10,144 bases of DNA from Patescibacteria group bacterium (GTDB lineage: Bacteria > Patescibacteriota > Dojkabacteria > SC72), in assembly GCA_018818345.1 (NCBI GenBank), contig JAHISI010000043.1, positions 1-10,144 on the forward strand, given 5' to 3'. How positions within the stretch are numbered: position 1 is the stretch's first letter; every line of letters starts with the position of its first letter. Made by a program: the position numbers and the translations under genes. Shown piece after piece: positions 6,399-10,144 of the stretch. Under the pieces are notes generated by a model. It did not search any database. It saw nothing but the letters and a program-made list of their open reading frames with translations, and was not told the DNA's origin.

Positions 6399-8573
6399 CT
6401 CTTCTAAAGGTTGTAACACCTCTTCCACTTTTACTTTCTTAGGCCTCTTCTCCTCCTGTACAACCCTCTCAATAACAATATCCCTAATCATAATATCCTC
6501 CTTCTTAACCATAATATCAGTTAAAGCCTTACCATTAACAATCTTCCACTCACTACTAAGAATCTCAAGATCATAGTTACCAGGATAAACAAAGAACCTA
6601 AACCTACCAAACTCATCCGTAACCCTCTTAGAAATCAACCTATCAAACTCCCTATCCTTTAACCCCAATACAATACCAGACAACCTCTTACCTTTAGTAT
6701 CCCTAACCAAACCATACCTCTCTCGCTTACTAATGAAAGAAGTAACCAACATAAAAAGAGAAGGAATGTAAAGAATGAGAATAACATAGTTATACCAAGA
6801 ACCATTAACAGACAAAGCATACAAACTAAACATCAAACCAACAAAAAACAAAATCATATGGAAAAATTTCCATATTAACTTGGTAACAAATGTAAATTGA
6901 CTAAACACAAACCTCAAATCACTCATCTCCACCCTATCCATTGGTATTGAGAAATTAGGAATCGTATCTTTAGAAACATAGAACTCCTGCCCAAGATATA
7001 CATTCTCCAATGGAAAATCATTCTTCCCAAAAACAATCTTGGAAGGAAATTCATAATCCTGTGCTGCCACCCTTATGGAATATTCACCAGATTTCAATCG
7101 CGTTGATTTAAAATATCCATTCCCATCCGTAACATCAGTCCATACCAAAGTACCATTCCCATCAAATATTCTCACAATACACTGAGGAATAGGGGCCTTA
7201 GTAATGGAATCATATACATACCCCGTAGGATGTCCCTTTGTTCTGAAACCCAAGAAACTAGATATCGCAAGGAACAGTTGTAAAAGAACATATGGAAGAG
7301 TTCCAAGCCCATTAAGAACAATACCCATACCAAGAAGAATATTCGCTATGGCAACAGTAATAGATAGCTGTTCCAGTGTATTAGGATTAATCCTTCCTAT
7401 GGTATTTTCAAAAAACTGTTTTGAATTATCCAATATCTCATTCACAGTATCTTTAATCTGCTCAACAATCGGAATAACTGGAGGAACAGGAGGTTCTGGT
7501 TCTTCCTCACCACCAGGTTCTGGTACATTCAAAGTAATATCGCACACCCTCCTTACATTCCCAACAACGTCTAAAGCTTGAGCACAGAACGTATATTGAG
7601 GATACAGATAGTAGTTGGAATCATGTTCCAGATCTCCCAACTTCACCGTTATAGTCCATATATCCCCACCAAAAGATTCAGTATTCAAACAATCTTGTGG
7701 AGAATCATCTCTAGCTACACACCAAAAACTCTTACTCGCCACTCCTGTATTATCCTTTACTCTTAATTTGAATGTTAATACATCCTGAGCCTCCCATACC
7801 TGAGTATTGTTGGTGCCAAGCCCATCTAAACTAAGCAATGTTATGGTTGGCTTAGTATTATCCTGTACTGAGTACACCGAATTAGACCATGCACTCTCGG
7901 CACTATATGAGTTCTTTGCTTTCACCCTGTAAAAATATATCTGTCCATCTGTTAAACCATGAAATTCATATGCCTTCGCAGATATCCAATTACTCTGAGC
8001 AAATATCGTTGAAAATGTTGATGAGGTTGAAGATTGTATTAAGTATGTATATGTACCAGTTCCAGACATATTCCAAGCTAAAGTATTCAAAAGTCCTTGA
8101 GTATATTGTGGTTCCGAAAGTAATGTTGGCGAAGTAACAGGTACAACATACAATGTCTCACAATCAAGAAGATATATGTTAATCCCTTCGGTCGTATCCC
8201 TTGCACAGACTTCAAAGGTTCCAGGAACAGATGAATATATACTCCCAGAGGTTAAACCATTACTATCCGATACCGGCGGTTGGGTTATGGTTACTCCTGT
8301 GGAATTACCATTAACATATATTACTAAAGTTCTACCAGCCTTCGGACTTCCATCAGATGTAAGCATATGAATATTAACCAATGCGGGTTCTCTTGCTTCC
8401 ACTGTACCAGGAGTCACATCAAGTTGAGAATACAGATCCTGATTGATATTTGCATTAACATTTACATCCCCTCCTCCTGCCTCAAATGATTGAGCTATTA
8501 CCTTGTTATTGTTCGTGAGAAAAAGAAAGCCCAGAATGAGGAATATTGATAATATGGCAGTTTTTATTTTCAT
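6393..8573 (-). CDS. Exported Ig/FnIII multi-domain membrane protein with carboxypeptidase-regulatory-like domains
   Basis: A 726-residue protein of unknown function. A signal peptide (1-~28, hydrophobic core 7-20, likely cut after VIAQ) is followed by an invasin-like Ig domain (~50-143), a fibronectin type III-like domain (~148-236), another Ig-like domain (~241-350) and a Pro/Glu linker (351-370). A hydrophobic pair comes next (~403-422 and ~425-443), then a carboxypeptidase-regulatory-like beta domain (~449-510). A second hydrophobic pair (~565-588 and ~594-614) and a second such domain (~619-677) precede a charged tail. The exported part has six cysteines in closely spaced pairs (123/138, 285/295, 330/344), suggesting disulfides. 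It is probably an envelope or adhesion protein. It lies 2 bp after recO, last in the operon. Codon use changes to G/T-rich at about residue 540. Domain names come from pattern, not a search. Confidence 0.78.
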   Translation of the reverse strand: MKIKTAILSIFLILGFLFLTNNNKVIAQSFEAGGGDVNVNANINQDLYSQLDVTPGTVEAREPALVNIHMLTSDGSPKAGRTLVIYVNGNSTGVTITQPPVSDSNGLTSGSIYSSVPGTFEVCARDTTEGINIYLLDCETLYVVPVTSPTLLSEPQYTQGLLNTLAWNMSGTGTYTYLIQSSTSSTFSTIFAQSNWISAKAYEFHGLTDGQIYFYRVKAKNSYSAESAWSNSVYSVQDNTKPTITLLSLDGLGTNNTQVWEAQDVLTFKLRVKDNTGVASKSFWCVARDDSPQDCLNTESFGGDIWTITVKLGDLEHDSNYYLYPQYTFCAQALDVVGNVRRVCDITLNVPEPGGEEEPEPPVPPVIPIVEQIKDTVNEILDNSKQFFENTIGRINPNTLEQLSITVAIANILLGMGIVLNGLGTLPYVLLQLFLAISSFLGFRTKGHPTGYVYDSITKAPIPQCIVRIFDGNGTLVWTDVTDGNGYFKSTRLKSGEYSIRVAAQDYEFPSKIVFGKNDFPLENVYLGQEFYVSKDTIPNFSIPMDRVEMSDLRFVFSQFTFVTKLIWKFFHMILFFVGLMFSLYALSVNGSWYNYVILILYIPSLFMLVTSFISKRERYGLVRDTKGKRLSGIVLGLKDREFDRLISKRVTDEFGRFRFFVYPGNYDLEILSSEWKIVNGKALTDIMVKKEDIMIRDIVIERVVQEEKRPKKVKVEEVLQPLEEL

Positions 8574-8575
8574 AC

Positions 8576-9184
8576 TTATATCTCTTCTACAACCTTTTTA
8601 ATATATCTATCTAATGCTCTAGTGAGTATTAATGATGCATATGGATTATCCCCTAACGGTTTTCCATTCCCTTTACTGTAACAATTTTCGCATACAAGGG
8701 CAAAACTCATAGTGTCAAGATATTTCAAACCTTTATTCCCCCCACAATATTTACAAACTGTGAAGTCTTCTAAGAATCCCATCTCCTTAAGAAACTTAAT
8801 CCTTAGTTTGTTTGTTACCTCTATTTCTAGATTTTTCTTTAATACCACCTGAAGTGCATCAAAAAGTTTGGGGTATGGATCGTAGTCTTGAAGAAATTTG
8901 TTAAGCATGAATGAAATTCTTCTAATATTTGCAACGTTCAGTTCATCAAAGTTTAAACTTGAAACTGGTGATGACTCCGTTAGGATTGGCAAACCCTTGC
9001 CTTCATAGAAGGCTATTTCACTAGTACAAAAGGTTTGCATATTCCCCCTATTCTTACTATTTAATTTTCTAATGCCTTTCGCGAAGACTGTAAACTTTCC
9101 ATATTCTCTACCAAAGACAGTAAGTACCTTATCGGCTTCAGAGTAGTTAATAGATTTTATTATCGTTACTGTATCTTTATTCAT
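8576..9184 (-). CDS. recO: DNA repair protein RecO
   Basis: A 202-residue RecO, short compared with the usual ~240. The N-terminal OB-fold region (about 1-75) contains the typical start (IIKSINYSEADKVLTVF) and FAKGIRK (34-40), which in this family contributes to DNA binding. A helical middle follows. The zinc finger has Cys144 and Cys147 (CKYC) and Cys165 and Cys168 (CENC). RecO works in the cytoplasm with RecR, and often RecF, to load RecA on SSB-coated DNA and to anneal single strands. The ATG is fixed by a strong Shine-Dalgarno 8 nt upstream, and the start overlaps the end of the sugar transferase gene by 8 bp. Its position inside an envelope-glycan operon is likely transcript sharing rather than shared function. 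Confidence 0.92.
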   Translation of the reverse strand: MNKDTVTIIKSINYSEADKVLTVFGREYGKFTVFAKGIRKLNSKNRGNMQTFCTSEIAFYEGKGLPILTESSPVSSLNFDELNVANIRRISFMLNKFLQDYDPYPKLFDALQVVLKKNLEIEVTNKLRIKFLKEMGFLEDFTVCKYCGGNKGLKYLDTMSFALVCENCYSKGNGKPLGDNPYASLILTRALDRYIKKVVEEI

Positions 9185-9824
9185 ATACTCCTCTCCTTGT
9201 TAATACTACTAAAGGTGTCTTAAAAAATATTTTAATGTCTTCTTTTAGATTAACATTAGCCGCATACTTAGCTTCCATTATCATCCTATCCTTAAACTTA
9301 ATATCATTTCTCCCAGACACCTGCCATATTCCTGTCATACCTGGTCTTACCCTTGATCTTCGTTTGTAATATTTCTTTCCATCTGGATGACTTCCTAGAT
9401 ATCTATTCACCTCTCCAATATACATAGGTCTTGGACCTACAATAGACATATCACCTTTAAGGACATTAAGAAATTGTGGTAATTCATCCATATCTGTTTT
9501 TCGAAGTAATTTACCAACAAATGTAATTCTTGGATCTTCATCTATTTTTAATTTCCCATCATGTTTAATCCATGTTTCCTTAGCTTGGGAATATTTTGGA
9601 TTATTCTGAATTTCACTGTGTGCGTTAGGAATCATTGTTCTAAATTTGTACATTTTGAATTCCTTTGCTTTCATTCCTAACCTAAGTGGCTCTTTTACAA
9701 ACACTTCGTGTCCGTCAGTTATCCAAACAAGGAGAGATATGAGCAGCAATATTGGAGAAAGGATGATTAACAACAAGAGAGAGAGAACAATATCTAATAT
9801 CCTTTTGCTATTTCTGTAGCACAT
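9177..9824 (-). CDS. Polyprenyl-phosphate sugar phosphotransferase (bacterial sugar transferase family)
   Basis: A 215-residue enzyme of the WcaJ/PglC-type family, in its short form without the extra N-terminal membrane domain of WcaJ. KRILD (8-12) leads into a hydrophobic segment (~12-35) containing the Ser-Pro break (23-24) typical of the re-entrant helix. Then come KFRTM (60-64), the catalytic Asp-Glu pair in DELPQFLNVLKGDMSIVGPRP (Asp113, Glu114), and RPGMTGIWQVSGR (160-172). The family moves a sugar phosphate from a nucleotide sugar to undecaprenyl phosphate on the inner membrane face, the first step of a lipid-linked glycan. The frame stays open further upstream, but ATG 9824 puts KRILD at the normal place. 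That start overlaps the upstream glycosyltransferase by 17 bp. No Shine-Dalgarno is seen, so coupling to the upstream gene is likely. The sugar is not predictable. Confidence 0.92.
   Translation of the reverse strand: MCYRNSKRILDIVLSLLLLIILSPILLLISLLVWITDGHEVFVKEPLRLGMKAKEFKMYKFRTMIPNAHSEIQNNPKYSQAKETWIKHDGKLKIDEDPRITFVGKLLRKTDMDELPQFLNVLKGDMSIVGPRPMYIGEVNRYLGSHPDGKKYYKRRSRVRPGMTGIWQVSGRNDIKFKDRMIMEAKYAANVNLKEDIKIFFKTPLVVLTRRGVYE
9188..9198 (-). promoter_or_regulatory. Shine-Dalgarno of recO
   Basis: AAGGAGAGGAG reads on the - strand, with the first AAGGAG 8 nt before the recO ATG. It is the one strong ribosome binding site in the window. It lies inside the 3' end of the upstream sugar transferase gene, so recO can be translated independently of the coupled genes before it. 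Confidence 0.75.
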
Positions 9825-10144
9825 CTTTGATATAATTTTGCAGTTTATATACAAAAATTTCAGATGCAAAATTATTAGCTTGCTTTCTACAGTTGTCTGG
9901 TAGGAAATCACTTGATTTAAAATTCTTTAATATCTTTGCTAATGCATCTACCTTGTATTCATCAAAAAATACTCCTGTTCTTGGATTTTCTTCAGAAATT
10001 GTTTCCAATACACCACCTTCTTTGAAAGCTATGACTGGAGTACCAGAAGCATTGGCTTCTACAGGTACAATACCAAAATCTTCATGCCTTACAGGAAATA
10101 TCAATGCTTTGGCTCTCGACATTAAATCAAATTTTTCCTCATCA
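9808..10144 (-). CDS. Glycosyltransferase family 4 protein, C-terminal part (partial)
   Basis: The frame is open to the right edge, giving the last ~112 residues. It shows the C-terminal nucleotide-sugar-binding half of a GT-B glycosyltransferase. ALIFPVRHEDFGIVPVEA contains the EX7E signature (EDFGIVPVE), followed by ASGTPVIAFKEGG and a typical FDEYKVDALAKIL closing helix. The Met at 10122 is internal, because the family motif extends upstream of it (EKFDLMSRAKAL). It would add a sugar to a growing glycan in the cytoplasm or at the membrane. Its pairing with the phosphotransferase that starts inside its own 3' end points to a surface polysaccharide or lipid-linked oligosaccharide pathway. 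Donor and acceptor cannot be read from this fragment. It ends in TAG. Confidence 0.88.
   Translation of the reverse strand, partial: DEEKFDLMSRAKALIFPVRHEDFGIVPVEANASGTPVIAFKEGGVLETISEENPRTGVFFDEYKVDALAKILKNFKSSDFLPDNCRKQANNFASEIFVYKLQNYIKDVLQK

Larger units (their letters stand above)
5460..6950. other. Local strand-asymmetry domain centred on tRNA-Lys
   Basis: From about 5460 to the end of elp3 the + strand is strongly G over C. For example, block 5761-5820 has 22 G and 1 C, and block 6001-6060 has 18 G and 4 C, whereas block 5341-5400 has 10 G and 14 C. After the tRNA the sign flips: block 6601-6660 has 2 G and 22 C, and block 6661-6720 has 2 G and 23 C. The imbalance fades beyond about 6950. 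Both convergent genes are therefore G/T-rich on their coding strand only in their 3' parts. Confidence 0.7.

Noticed and set aside
6236..6400. dif-like or tRNA-associated att site at the skew flip
   Set aside because: I found no 28-bp dif-like palindrome and no repeated copy of the tRNA 3' end in the window. No integrase gene is present.
7204..8370. Several open frames on the + strand opposite the surface-protein gene
   Set aside because: They mirror the composition of the - strand gene, overlap it entirely, and show no domain, signal or start context.
9825..9911. Longer N terminus for the sugar transferase
   Set aside because: The extra 29 residues lie wholly within the glycosyltransferase coding sequence and precede the family's normal KRxxD start.
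1..10144. TGA reassigned to glycine (code 25)
   Set aside because: All genes read full length under the standard code with no in-frame TGA, and glycine is encoded by GGN throughout.
1..10144. CRISPR array, mobile element, toxin-antitoxin or defence system
   Set aside because: No spaced direct repeats, transposase or integrase motifs, or small paired genes were found. Every long frame belongs to a housekeeping or envelope gene.

Overview
This is a compact, AT-rich stretch of bacterial chromosome (roughly 35-40% G+C in the blocks I counted by hand). It is almost fully coding and uses the standard genetic code. Several things suggest a Candidate Phyla Radiation/Patescibacteria-type genome: very tight packing with overlapping genes, a stand-alone Elp3, an unusually long nucleoside diphosphate kinase, a short RecO, a tRNA without encoded CCA, and a large multi-domain membrane protein with carboxypeptidase-regulatory-like modules. 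That assignment is inference. No ribosomal RNA or marker gene in the window proves it.

Left block, + strand (1-3947): the C-terminal end of a membrane-anchored protein overlaps a BaiN/RdsA (HI0933-like) flavoprotein by 8 bp. A membrane-anchored polysaccharide deacetylase and a family-4-like uracil-DNA glycosylase follow. The glycosylase may have its own promoter, with a TATAAT placed so close to the ATG that the mRNA could be leaderless. It meets the ndk gene tail to tail with no base between the two stop codons.

Middle block (3948-6392): ndk (- strand) and elp3 (+ strand) diverge from a 47-bp spacer. elp3 then converges on a tRNA-Lys(CUU) gene on the - strand. Around this tRNA the base composition changes sharply. 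The last ~770 nt of elp3 and the last ~550 nt of the opposing gene are both strongly G-over-C on their coding strand, so the skew flips sign across the tRNA. This is the most unusual signal in the window.

Right block, - strand (6393-10144), in transcription order: a family-4 glycosyltransferase (cut by the window edge), a polyprenyl-phosphate sugar phosphotransferase, recO, and a 726-aa exported Ig/FnIII/carboxypeptidase-regulatory-like membrane protein. Overlaps of 17 and 8 bp and a gap of 2 bp indicate one operon. The first two genes fit lipid-linked surface glycan assembly, the last is probably an envelope protein, and recO appears to be a repair gene carried in the same transcript.

There is no CRISPR array, insertion sequence, phage gene, toxin-antitoxin pair or recognisable defence system. 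I did not find a clear undescribed system. The points worth a second look are the local strand asymmetry, a glycosylase lacking two of the usual four Fe-S cysteines, an NDK with two insertions, an Elp3 with altered cysteine motifs, and the topology of the large surface protein.
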